Positions 21,455 through 32,498 of a stretch of 34,296 nt of DNA are shown here, piece after piece. Both the position numbers and the translations under genes were made by a program. Below the pieces are notes generated by a model that worked only from the letters and a program-made list of their open reading frames with translations, was not told where the DNA came from and did not search any database. Positions within the stretch are counted from its first letter, which is position 1. Each line of letters starts with the position of its first letter. This DNA is from Ophiothrix spiculata (lineage: Eukaryota > Echinodermata > Ophiuroidea > Amphilepidida > Ophiotrichidae), in assembly GCA_000969725.1 (NCBI GenBank), contig JXSR01S002969.1. The stretch is one strand, 5' to 3'.

Positions 21455-24400
21455 CACATTATGATCCAAATTGAAAATCACTATACAAATCTGATCATTA
21501 TTATTATAATTTGGGCAAGAGAAAATTGCTGAATTGCAATTTTGATTTTTCTATGCTCGATTAAAAAAAATCTACACGCATGCGCAACGAACAGACGCAC
21601 CCCTCGGGATAACCTCTATAAACTACCCTTGTTTTTCTTCTCAATAGCGATCTGAAAAACACAAAACTTATTCTGCAAAAGAATGTTTGATTGGGCAGCC
21701 TTAAGTAATATGGGCTAGAGTTGGCCTTTTGAAAAAAGTAAATTCTGACACCAACCTAGAGCAAAATTCCTTTTATAACGTACAGTTTAAAGTTCAAAGT
21801 TTTGAAAACAGTCCTGCTCCTTGGATTTCAGTAAAACGTATCTTGTTTCAAAATCTTTGGGATTAAGAAGCACGAAATGTTTGAGTTAAGTTGTGTAACA
21901 AAGTTTATTTTTAAGGGTGCATTCTTATTTTAAAACGTCACTTGTAGACTTAATGTAAATACTCTTAACTTATTTTTTGGGAAATCAGGACGTTCCTTAA
22001 AAACACTGGCTGCTGGTTTTCAAATTTTAAGACTTTTAAAAATCAATTAATTCAAATTTCCCTCAAAGACTAATGCTTCAGAAATAGCAGGGTGAAAAAA
22101 GAGATGATTTCCTTAATTTTTTGAACTGGGCTACTCACATACCAGGACAATTAACGTCCATGACCGTACGCTACTGGAACTTTATATGGTATGTGTTCCA
22201 AAATTGTTTTCAAAGTGTTACAATATGTGTGATTTGTTTAACACTATGCAAATTTGAACACTAGTAGCTATTCAGATACAAATAAATAAATTAAAAATAG
22301 AAATCAGTTAAGAAAAGCTCTTTTCCCATAGATCAAAGGGCTTCACATTTATTCCGTCACCAGAATAAGGCTATAGGAATGACAATATGGTAGTTCGTTT
22401 GAAAGTGTTTTTTTTTTAAAGAAACATGGATGATATTGGTAAAATTTCCACCGTATAACATTCAATAACAGAATACCTTGATATGAAGGTGTAAAAACCT
22501 GAATATGGACAAATTAATAACTAACAGAGTATCCGTTTCACTTACAGAAGGCAGTGGAATTTTCAACAACACGTTGGCAAAGTAAATGCAGGCTTTGTAA
22601 GCATCACCCATGCTTTTCTTCGCCTTTTGTTCTTTTTAAATAAAATGGATGACTCAATGCAATATACACCACATTTGGACATTTATTTCAAACATTGGGT
22701 TACAGTGGCTGGCCTACTTAATTTTCCCACAATAATGGCAAATATTGGTCCGAAAAATAAAGTGTAAAAAAGTGTGGATTTCGTGTTTGTGCAACCAAGT
22801 GTATATCAAGTTTCTGGTTCACTTCCACAGCATTGTATCTGTTGTCACCTATTCAAATGATTTTTGGTAAGAAACAACAATTCTTTACCAAATAACTCGC
22901 CTTTTTCCTTGCTGTTTTTTTCAAACCCCTGGGATTGTATAGTAAAATTTGTTCATAACACATCAAATGATTCATTACTTGTTTGTCGGGATTATTTTTT
23001 TAAGTTTACCTGTAGATTTATCTTTTGATATCAATTTGAATAGGATTTACCTGGAAAGTTGTACTTTGGTTGAACCAAGTAAAGCGAGTTTGTGGTATAT
23101 TTGCATATAATGTTTGAGGCAGAGGGAAAATAAACATGTTTGTTTGATAAAATGAGTAGGACTATTTAGCACAGGTGTGGCTATGGTGTCAAATATAATG
23201 TTCAACAATGTTCTTTGGTTTTAAAAAAATCTAGAATTTGGTTGATGTCATGAAGTAAACACGTGGACATGTCGCAAAGTCTGACCAACTTTTTAGCCCT
23301 GATGACTATAGTTATTTTGATAAAAACCAAGGGGGGCTGGAATTGGTTTCAAACAAACTTAATCCTCGCATTAACTTCCATGTAAAAATGAAATTCAAAC
23401 AAAATGTTCTGACTGTAATATGTAATGTAAAATGTTTATAAATAGTAAATTTGCTGAAGTTGGGTGATCAACTTCACTGTTCACTTTTATTTTGACCTTT
23501 TTGTGGAGAACTATTTTTCATAAAATAAGATTTTAGTGATGATACTGGCAGATGTACACACAACGAAGCTAATTCATTATAAGGCATCTCCACCCCATCC
23601 CCCCACCCCCGGGGAAAAGTTATACTAATTTGGTATGATGGTAAATGTCCTTAAAATATCTGGTATCCTGCGTGATCAACCATATTAAAATAGGTGTTCA
23701 GATAGTAACGTCATAAGTAACATAGCTAGGCCTATGTGATCGCACAACATAGTAATATGATACTTTGAAGGCAAGTAGTCTATCAAATCTGTATTTCTCA
23801 CATTTAAAGGACCCTAGCAAATGATTCATAGTTCATTAATTGTATCAAGAATGGCTACTTTTTTCAAGTGGCCAGAAGTTCAAAAAGTATAGATTTATAA
23901 AGGAAGGCCTACTGCTTTGAAGAATAGTTACATCTAAAACAGATCACTTAAGATTCATGGTATAGTGCCAATTTCTATTGCAAAAGATTCACCATGTAAT
24001 ATTTCAAAATCACTTCTCATGTTTGAATCAAATTCAAGATGAATCGGTCAAGTTGGCAAGGGTTCAAGCCCTTTTACAACAACTAAATACCTATTATCAG
24101 CCTAGCACCCACAAAAATCAAGAAGCATAAAATAAGTTTGAATTTAATCACAATAATTATTACTTACACTATCGTTGTCAATTATGAATCACCGTAAAAT
24201 AGAATGGAAATAAAATAATTGAATTGGAATTGAATTATTCAGCTATCAATCACAAACAAGTCACAAATAAAATATTTTTGTGCACAACAGAAATAATATT
24301 AAACACTCAAAGTCAACCATTTGATATAATAAGGGTCCAATGGTAGTCTCATGGTCCCCTGACGATGTCCATTTGTTGTCCTTTTTCATGAATTACATAT

Positions 24401-25340
24401 CAGTTTTTGAGAAAATAGTAATCTGTTTTTGTACAACTTTGGAATCAGGTACTATCTGTAATATATAATCAGTCAAAATGAATTATTGAAAATCAGCCCA
24501 ATAACTTGATAAGGATAAAAAAACATTAAAGTGTGCATTAACACCAATGAATATAAACATATTTAAATATATTGTCAATTTTGATAAAGAACTCGAAATA
24601 ACAAAATCAATGTACACTTTTTTCATCTTTTTTTCCAGAGGAATGGTGCAATGGTACAATATGTGATTTTTCAGAATAAATATGCGAGCCCTCACTGCCC
24701 CTTACTATGTTGGCTAATATTATTAAAGTAACAATTTAATTGTTAAGCTATTAATAGCTTAAAAGCAATAGCTTTAAAAAAGGACATACTCAAACAAATA
24801 CCCATTGAGTACAAATGCAAGAAGATACTGTATTCTTTCAAGACAAGTATTTGGTAGTGGAGAGGGCAAAATCAAAATATCTAAAACATGTCACGAATCA
24901 TGCCCTTTTTACAAAATTTAAGTTGCATGTTATCCCTTATATTGTATGGGCATGATATCCAAAAACATTTTGAACGACCTTCAGATCATGCAAAATCAAA
25001 GGTAAAGATCAAAAATTGATAAGCTTTAAATCATAAATGCAGCATCAGTGAACATATTTAGTTTTTGTTTACAAAAGCATGAAATTAAATCATCAAAATG
25101 TAATGAAATAAATATCAGGTTCACTAATTGACCATCAAAAATAAAATGGATTTATTTGATTATGCAAGTCATGCATGGAATCTTTTGTTTACAACTTTTG
25201 AAGTCTAATTTCCAGTAATAAACAAATCAGAAGAATGTAACAGACCTATTGATTGGTCTTATAGCCATGTTAAATTTAAAGGTGAGATCCATCATCCTTA
25301 AATGTGAATAAAACCGTACCATGGTAAAACTCGAGTATGA
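21455..25340. other. Long AT-rich stretch, nothing recognised
   Basis: No gene, RNA or transposon end is supported. Small items only: an ACGCATGCGCA string near 21576 resembling an NRF1 site, a perfect 7-bp stem GAAGTTG/CAACTTC near 23456-23475, a C-rich spot near 23592-23610, and TAGGCCTA near 23728. Confidence 0.4.
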
Positions 25341-25341
25341 C

Positions 25342-25427
25342 ATTCCTAAGGTACTAGAATTGTACTAAAACTGTAATAGAATGATGTTGCAAATGTGTAC
25401 CTCAGGAATGTTGTACTAGAATTGTAC
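25342..25427. repeat. Small inverted and direct repeat cluster
   Basis: CATTCCTAAGGTAC and GTACCTCAGGAATG are inverted with one mismatch, and GTACTAGAATTGTACT occurs twice in direct orientation just after each. It may be a decayed fold-back element. Confidence 0.4.
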
Positions 25428-25811
25428 TCAATTTAATCAAGTCCTTGTGAAAACGTCATCTGGTTTAGTCCTCCGAACCATAATACAAGTCAAGCTCTGA
25501 TCAAGAGTTAAGCTACATGTTGGCTGAAATAGCTATAGATTCTGCTATAACCCTCCTGCATCATAATCTCACTAAAACTTAATACAAATATTCAAGAGAA
25601 TTAACAATGGCCAACTACGTCATATAGCATCAGCCTATACGTCATAGAACATGAGCATGGATATTGGAAATCCCTTCTAAAAGTAGCCTCATTTTCAGTA
25701 GCATGCGATGGGTGAAAATTTGTATTGGAAAACCAGGGGTAGTGAACATCATCTAGGTGGAACACATTTTGTACAAACTTTCACTGATGAGGGAAGGTCT
25801 AGAAACACCTG

Positions 25812-25969
25812 AGGCCGATTTCACTAACATTTAGCGATGGTTGCTAACCCCGTTTTGATCGCTAAACTCCAAAAATGATCGCTAAATAGCCAGTATTAGC
25901 GATCGTTTTTGGAGTTTAGCGATCAAAACGGGGTTAGCGACCATCGCTAAATGTTAGTGAAATCGGCCC
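25812..25969. mobile_element. Palindromic MITE, CTG target duplication (copy 2)
   Basis: Same family as 6689-6853: inverted ends GGCCGATTTCACTAACATTT, and inner inverted GATCGCTAAACTCCAAAAA. CTG flanks both sides (25809-25811 and 25970-25972). This copy lacks the 7-bp duplication and its two arms match each other more closely, so it is probably younger than copy 1. Confidence 0.88.
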
Positions 25970-26094
25970 CTGGTTCTCTTTTAAAGTACAGATAGAAAAC
26001 AGGATTAGAGAAAGTTCAGATAGATAATGGGACTATTTACACTCTAAAACTCAAAATTTAGGAGATTACACCATGGCTTGAACGATGCTGCGTG

Positions 26095-26520
26095 AATGCG
26101 TAGTGGCCCAAAGTCACCCACCACTGTGTTCTGGTTGTTAGGCCTATATGAATTGATAGCTCAATAATTGGAATTCTCAGTCAAAAACCCTTCCGTTGCC
26201 AGAGCATGGTTAGAGCTGTGTTAGGAAGATTATCTAGATGGACTTCGTAAGCGAGCACGAAGCCTATGGCACTCACTTGTGAGGTCCATCTAGATGGATT
26301 AGAATGCACAGTGACCCAACAATGTGATATGGTTGTCCCAGCTTGCTGTTTTTGTGCGTACGCAAGCAATAGGGCTTAGATAGCTCAATAGTTGCAATTC
26401 TCAGTCAAAGAAATGAATCCTTCCATTGCCAGAGTATGGTTGGAGCTATGTCTGTCTAGATGAACCTCATATGCAAACACGAAGCCTACAGTGATCGCTA
26501 ATGAGGTCCATGGACTAGAT
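26095..26520. repeat. Two-unit tandem repeat, period about 224 bp
   Basis: GATAGCTCAATAATTGGAAT with TCTCAGTCAAA (26155) recurs at 26379; CCTTCC, TTGCCAGAG, ATGGTT and GAGCT follow in both, then a hairpin. The hairpin is ATCTAGATGGAC against GTCCATCTAGAT in unit 1, and a decayed version in unit 2. The segments before each unit (GTGGCCCA... / GTGACCCAAC...) are also alike. No coding is evident. Confidence 0.7.
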
Positions 26521-26524
26521 TAAA

Positions 26525-27350
26525 GTAGGCCCGATTTCAGTGCCTTGTCCTACACCCATCCATTGTCCAACAACATCCAGCCACAGAAAGGGTGTGTAAG
26601 TACTGCAAGGAGAGGTCAGAGAACAGTACTAGTTCTAGATTAATAGCATGTCAGTATGAAACGTTGGTTTGGGAGGCGAGAGGTACTGGAATCAATTCAG
26701 GGAGAACCACCTTTAATATGTACTCCCTTCCAAAATTGGAGTCAATAAACATCCAATCCCTTAACACTAAAGTCCTGTTCACATCGAGCTTGTTCCAACT
26801 TGGGTCTCAGGGTGACTCTGGTTCAACATGCCTACACAATGGTTAATATTACATCGCAGCAGTGGCTCTTTGACTTTGACTAGTTCGATGCTATAAATAT
26901 GACAAGGGCTCTGTTGAAGAGCTAGGTGTAACCAGGACTTAGTTTTACCTGAATCTTCCAGACAAAATAATATTGCCAGTCTAAGTTTAAAAGTTCAATT
27001 TTAATCGGAGCTTGTCATCAGATCATCAGATAAGCCTACAGATTATATCCACAATATGGTATCTGGCATTGAACTTCACTTTATCTGTATCTAAACATCA
27101 AACGATATATGTATGTCTAAACATCAAACAATACCAGTTAATTTTGGGTAATTTATGTGCATACACACTAATGGTGACCTCATCTGTCTGCTGGTACTGC
27201 ATTTAGGTGTGATTATCATGTTTGCATGTATCACAAGTGACAGGCAGGTGCTATATTAACCATTTGAACTCAAATTATTTAATCTTCGAATAGTTTCTTT
27301 TACCATTTTTGTTTGTATTCTTTCTTTTTTCATGCATGCCTTTTTTCCAT
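26525..27350. other. No supported gene
   Basis: An 84-codon plus-strand frame at 26592-26846 shows no domain and no splice boundaries. A small direct repeat, TCTAAACATCAAACRATA, occurs twice near 27089-27133. Confidence 0.35.
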
Positions 27351-27358
27351 CTTTTAGT

Positions 27359-27771
27359 CAGGGGTGTAGCGAGGGTGTCTGGTGCCCGGGGCAAGAAGTG
27401 AAACTGGGGGCAACTTGAAAGGTACGCTCCCCCCAAAAAAAATTACAATAGCTTTGAAAAACTCCTCATTTTTGCTAAAATGGGTAGTTTCTGCTAAAAT
27501 TTGCCCAATTTTTTTCCAGCGTGCGAAGAGCGCAAAAAATTTTGCGTTTTTTGCAGTAATATTTGCTTATTAAAAGCTAAAAAGTACTGAAATATGAAAG
27601 GCGCGCAGAGCGCACAAACAATTTAGGAAAAAATTTGCTAATTTCAGCAGTATGTCCCCTGTTGTTGGCCCAATTATTTTTCATGTAGTGGCGATTTGGC
27701 GCCCCCCTAGAGGTGGCGCCCGGGGCAACTTGCCCCCCCCCCCCACCTTGCCCCCCCTAGCTACACCCCTG
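27359..27771. mobile_element. hAT-type non-autonomous element with 8-bp duplication
   Basis: CAGGGGTGTAGC at the left is the inverse of the right end apart from one base beyond it. A perfect 8-bp duplication, CTTTTAGT, lies at 27351-27358 and 27772-27779. Next to the ends are GGTGCCCGGGGCAA and its partial inverse. The 8-bp duplication and CAGGGG ends are diagnostic of the hAT superfamily. The 413-bp interior codes for nothing convincing; it includes a 12-base C-run and repeated GCGCGAAGAGCGCA-like phrases (near 27522 and 27602). Confidence 0.88.
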
Positions 27772-27938
27772 CTTTTAGTTTAGGTAAAAAAATGATACAG
27801 AGTCTCCCTCTACTGTAAAAATTGCGAAAATAAATTCAACAGACTACTTGTGCATATATCCCATACTTGCTCATACTGCAATCTGATTTCCCAGGGGCCG
27901 CTCGAACAAAAATGTGGGACACGTGCTTGTCAGAAAAA

Positions 27939-28020
27939 ATGTTGAAAAGGGGTTGGATTTGGGCCCAGTGGCGTTGACGTCTTTAGAGAAAGAGGTATCT
28001 TTTCAGAGCCTTTTCAACAT
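27939..28020. repeat. Perfect 12-bp inverted repeat
   Basis: ATGTTGAAAAGG at 27939-27950 and CCTTTTCAACAT at 28009-28020 enclose a 58-bp loop. It may be a small decayed element; nothing more can be said. Confidence 0.5.
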
Positions 28021-28185
28021 CCGGGGTTACCATTTTAAGATATCTTAGACTTGCAGTCTCTGTTGGACTGAAATGAATATATTTGCACTCTCCATGCTTC
28101 AGTATGCTTTTCTATTCTTGGATAACACAACCAACTCAAAATAAGTTTCACCAAAGTCATTAAGACATCTTACCAACGCTATACC

Positions 28186-28368
28186 TTATTTAGCTCCAAT
28201 TTGTCCAATTACAAACATGTTCAATATTTGTAACACTTCCATCAGTCCGGAAATCGCAATTCCATCTTTCTTCTCTGCAGCTGGTGAGGTTTCACAGCCA
28301 CTGACTAGATCATGGGAACCACAATTATCTTGAATGCCTCTTGACATCATGCTATCAAAACACTCCAT
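28186..28368 (-). other. 60-codon open frame, function unknown
   Basis: On the minus strand an ATG-to-stop frame encodes a mixed-composition peptide starting MECFDSMMSRGIQDNCGSHD and ending in a hydrophobic stretch, LMEVLQILNMFVIGQIG. Composition is less AT-biased than most frames here. An in-frame stop lies seven codons upstream, and no convincing splice donor precedes the terminal stop. It does not match a family I recognise. It may be a chance frame or a terminal exon of a gene spanning the region. Confidence 0.15.
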
Positions 28369-28510
28369 AATTTTATCATGTATTTGTCAGATTCAATCAA
28401 ATAGGCCTTATCGTTGATGTAGGAAGCATGAGACAACCTGAAGCAGGGGTAGTACTGATGAGGTAAAAAATCTTGGGGTACCCAACCATTAGGTAATCTG
28501 AACATAAAAA

Positions 28511-28638
28511 TCATAGCTCTGACTTAGCCATTCTCTTCAGAGCAAAATCCACTAGCCAGCCCAGTAGCTCGTGTGTGCTGGTAGCGGCACACGCTCCCTG
28601 CTTGGTCGCTAAATGGGATGCGAAGGAACAGGCCAGTT
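28511..28638 (-). other. Candidate terminal exon, unidentified
   Basis: On the minus strand, TGCTTTGATTTTTTAG ends just before 28638 and is a good splice acceptor. The following 128 nt is distinctly GC-richer than its surroundings and stays open to a TGA at 28511-28513. It encodes about 41 residues including SFASHLATKQGACAATSTHE and LLGWLVDFALKRMAKSEL, amphipathic and helix-like. A second frame over the same bases is open for almost as long, so the GC content alone may explain it. No family is recognised and no partner exon was found. Confidence 0.28.
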
Positions 28639-28770
28639 CTAAAAAATCAAAGCATACATTTATCCACATTTTGTTATCTAAATAACTATATTTCTGAATT
28701 TTGTTATCAATGGGCAAAGACCTTTTAATAAAGATGATTCCCCTGGAGAATGGATTGTCTCTTTAATTAA

Positions 28771-28937
28771 GGATGCGATCACATTCAAGAGTTTGAATAC
28801 GCTCCCGGGGGAGGCACTTATATTGTTGAAATTGACAGGAATTATCCTCATCACTAAACACATGAGTGCCTCCCCAGGAGCGTATAGCAAAAAACGTACA
28901 CTGTATACCAATGTGTATATTCTATGTGATCGCAGCC
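28771..28937. mobile_element. Palindromic MITE with TAA duplication
   Basis: The outer ends GGATGCGATCACAT and the inverse (one mismatch) and the inner arms ATACGCTCC, GGGGAGGCACT and inverses make a 167-bp palindrome. TAA flanks both sides (28768-28770 and 28938-28940). This is the PIF/Harbinger pattern. Two overlapping open frames of 93 and 109 codons cross it on opposite strands and are not genes. Confidence 0.82.
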
Positions 28938-28940
28938 TAA

Positions 28941-30330
28941 AGGAGTTTAAGTTGTCCAGCTTTTTCAAACTGGAAGGTAAATCAATCTGGAAAGCTGTTC
29001 CAGTCAAATACTGCTCTATGGATCAACTCCAGCTGGAGGAAACCGTTTTGAAGACAGATACATCAAGAGCATGACTAGGAATAGTGATAAGCTTACCGGC
29101 ATTGCAGCTTCCTTCGGCTTACCAGACACTGGTCGGCAACCATTGATAATGTAACCATGGTGTTAATAAAAAAGAAAATAATTTCTTGTAAAACATAACC
29201 TGATTATGTTAAAATGGGATGGATATTTTGGATGGGTAATGGTTGACCGACATACAAAAGGTTGTCTGAAAATTGTTTTGTTTTGCTGGTCAATTTTGCT
29301 GGTCTATTATTAGACAGACACAAATTGTAAACACTGACAACCCCACCTCCTCATACACACAAAATATGTTCCCTATAGGCCTAAACCCATTCCTAGTTAT
29401 GGTTTTGAAAAAGGATCTCTTTCACCCCATCCCATCTAGATAATGTTCCACCTTATTGTAAAATACAGGTTAACTGAAGTCACTGGAAAGAATTCTTGTT
29501 TGACAAGGACCCCTTTCAAGTATTGCTCTCAGACAGTTGGAAGTCGTTATCTCATTACCTCTTTAAAGATGACACTACTTGACTACTGGATAGATCATAT
29601 CTCTTATTGAGTTCAGGTGGTAAAACTGAAACAAAAGAACTATAAAACAGCACAGGAAGCACACACTCTTAACTTGTTGAATGTATCAGCTAGCCAATTT
29701 GGTGTCTAGGCTCCGCTTGGGGGTTTCTTTTCTGCATGTGAAAAACATTTTGAAAATTGTATGGTTTAAAGGCTTACTTTTCTACCAAAAAAGGGATCAA
29801 TCTTGTCATTTTTCAAAGAAAAGGTGTTGATTGTTTAAGAACATAATGTCAGGGATTTACCTTTGACAAATTGTAATTGGCATTAATCATCTAGTCCAAA
29901 AATTGAAAGGATCTTTGATATGTAATGTTCAAGGGAACCTGTCTATCAAAGCACATATTTAAGTTACAGACCTTCAAATAAAGCAGTTGTATCTTACAAA
30001 TAGTAAGCTGGAACCACTTGGACAAAGTCCTGATTCTTCTGATTTTGAGGGCAAGAATGCCTCCGAGAGTGTCTTTACAATTATTTAACCATTTGACACT
30101 AATATTAGAAAGTCAGATCACGATCAGAAACATCTCAGTAGCTGCGGACTTTCCCTTCCTCTATTTTAAGGCATTTCAAAGGTCATTGAAATCCGGGCTT
30201 GAAATGGCCTCAGATAAACTTGACTGACCTTTGGTCAACTTTAAGATGGTTTTCAAAATCTAAATTCAAACGACCCTTGAATGAAATTTGACTTGACCCA
30301 ATCAGGACACTCTAAGGCTGTTCATGTCAC
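28941..30330. other. No supported gene
   Basis: AT-rich with moderate patches. On the minus strand near 29090-29150 two GTAAGC strings resemble splice donors, but no exon with an acceptor could be built. A 69-codon frame at 30018-30227 has no domain. Confidence 0.35.
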
Positions 30331-30334
30331 AAGT

Positions 30335-30760
30335 TTGGTCCAAGTGGGACCAAGAATTAAAAGAGATATAGCAACAAACTTGAAATGACATTGGATGACA
30401 TCAGGTCAACATTTTAACAAATTTTTGAAAATTTGACCTCAAATGACATGACCTGGCCCCACCTGGACATACCCTGGGTAAGTGCTCTTCATGGTCCAAA
30501 TTTAGTCTATGTAGGGTCAAGAGTGAGTTATGGCAGTGACCTTGAAATGACCTCACATGACATAGAGTTAACTTTTTGAACATTTTTGGTATTTGAGCTC
30601 GAAATTACATTTTGGCCTTGATCTTGGGCCAAAGACTAATCGTGGTCCATGTAGGGTCAAGGGTTCATGAGTCATGGCAGCGATCTTGAAATGACCTCGG
30701 ACATTTTTGGTATTTGACCTTGAAAATGACATCTTGACCTTGAATAACCTTTCCCACACC
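30335..30760. repeat. Tandem repeat array rich in TGACCTTGA half-sites
   Basis: Three degenerate units of about 120-160 bp start near 30338, 30497 and 30640. Each runs through GTCCA, GTAGGGTCAAG (or a variant), TTGAAATGACCTC, CATTTTTGGTATTTGA. Perfect TGACCTTGA occurs at 30538, 30715 and 30735. Frames of 60 and 94 codons across the array are translations of the repeat. Downstream sequence to about 30960 (AACAAACAGACGGACATCGT) looks like the tail of a longer dispersed repeat. Confidence 0.65.
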
Positions 30761-31217
30761 CCAAAAGTTCTGCAGCACCAGTTTAACCTGACACCCTTCG
30801 TGTCACCTTCACAGTACCGTAGCCCTTTAATATGGTTCAAGAGATAAGCCACTGTTTAGCGTTTATTAGAAATGAATGGATGGGCATACGAACAAACAGA
30901 CGGACATCGTGACAAGAGCAGCTACCCACAGCTAAAAAAGTACATTTCTGAGCTCAAGCTTCAGGTGAGTCTTTTCTGCAAGCGAAAAAGTTTTGCAAAT
31001 TTCAATTTTGGCCTTTTATAGTTCAATTGTGCTTGTTATTTGTTAAGACTATCGTTCTTCTTCGGGCAAATTTGACAAAAAACATATAAAGTAACAAACA
31101 TGACATTTAGTCTCCCAAGTTGGTAACATTATATGGACCACATAGAAAAAGGTAATTGTGGTAACTTTTATTTCTTTCACTCCATGTAAACATGGTTTTG
31201 GCTATGAGAACAGATAA

Positions 31218-31435
31218 GGGCCGTACCATTAGATTTCCAGGGGGAGCAGGAAGTTTTTTGAAAAAAAAATCCCCCTCCATAGGCAGAAGAAGAAAAAAAT
31301 TCCCCCCTGAACATGGAATATGCAAAAAAACCCAGTAATTTCCAGGGAAAAAATGGCTCCTGAATGGGGCGCGAAAAAAAAAATTCAACCCCGAATCCAA
31401 CTACCTGCTCCCCTGGAAATCTAATGGTGCACCCC
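31218..31435. mobile_element. MITE with TAA duplication, 34-bp inverted ends
   Basis: ACCATTAGATTTCCAGGGG at the left is inverted exactly at the right, followed inward by GAGCAGG. TAA flanks both sides (31215-31217 and 31436-31438). The 218-bp interior is dominated by A-runs and CCCCC strings. A minus-strand phenylalanine-rich frame across it is not coding. The pattern fits PIF/Harbinger. Confidence 0.85.
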
Positions 31436-31439
31436 TAAG

Positions 31440-32490
31440 TTGAAGTTCAACAGCACACAGGCCATGTCCATCAAGATTTAGGTGTACTAACTTTTTAATG
31501 TAGAATCAAAGGGTTGATTACTTGTTCTGACCAGGGACTTCTTTCTGACACCTAGCTACCCAAACTAAACATGGGTTGAGGTAGAAATTTGAAACTATAG
31601 TCTGAAACAAATCCACAAGCTATTTCTAAAAAGAAAATGTAGGTCTTCATAATCAATGAACAATTTTGTGTGTGGATATGACGAACTTGGCCCACTGTGC
31701 CGGGCAAGAGCGTCCACGCAATTCAGTTAAATTATAAAAAGGGCGTACAATTTTGTAGCCAGGTTTTGTAGGTACTTCACATTTTCTAAAACTGATCAGG
31801 TGATTTTTCAGTCAAATTGTGAATAGTAAGTGGCAGATAATGAAATAAAATTATGCATATAGATATTTTTTCAGAATTTGCAACCAGCAAACTTAAGGCT
31901 ACAGTCCCTAAATGGGTGCCATTTTTGCCAACGGCATCTTTAGTGCAACTTTTTACCTACTTACACATATCAGAATAATACAATTTTTGGCGTACATATG
32001 TAATAGAGTCTCTAGTTTATACATGAGACTTTAGTAGTGATTTCACGTCCATTATTAAGGTCAAAATTACGTCAATAAACTACTTCGAAAAATGTACACC
32101 TTTTTTGCCGAAACCTTAAAATTTTATGATGTTCAAACTATTCACCTGTTTTCAAATTTTGACAGATTGTAGGCTTGATACTTTTTATTGAATTACAAAT
32201 AATATTTTATAAATGTGTTGGGTTGATTTTGAATGATAATGTAACATGTAACAAACCCGCGTTGTTTTGCCAGAAAAATCGGGCGTGAATTACGACTCTG
32301 AGTTCGCCCTGTTTGAGCTGTGAATAGCCTGGTTTTAGTATCTACATTATCTACATTTTGTCTGATATACGCATTTGCATAATTTATTTACAAATTGAGC
32401 ATTCCAATGAGGCAAAAATTGCAATTTTTATGTAAACAAAAGAAAAATACGGCATTCTAATGTTTATGTTTTAGATTTTAGTTCACTATC
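31440..32490. other. No supported gene
   Basis: AT-rich. Slightly GC-richer patches near 31690 and 32260-32340 contain no open frame with splice sites that I trust. Confidence 0.4.
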
Positions 32491-32498
32491 TCAACGCT

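Noticed and set aside
21146-21532. 128-codon plus-strand open frame, the longest in the window
   Set aside because: It spans inverted repeats, is AT-biased in composition and has no recognisable motif.
26095-26520. CRISPR-like or other regular short-repeat array
   Set aside because: Only two long degenerate units; the composition and setting are animal nuclear DNA.
28678-29074. Overlapping 109- and 93-codon frames on opposite strands
   Set aside because: Both run through the palindromic MITE at 28771-28937; opposite-strand openness is expected from a palindrome.
30568-30852. 94-codon minus-strand frame
   Set aside because: It crosses the degenerate tandem repeat and shows no domain.
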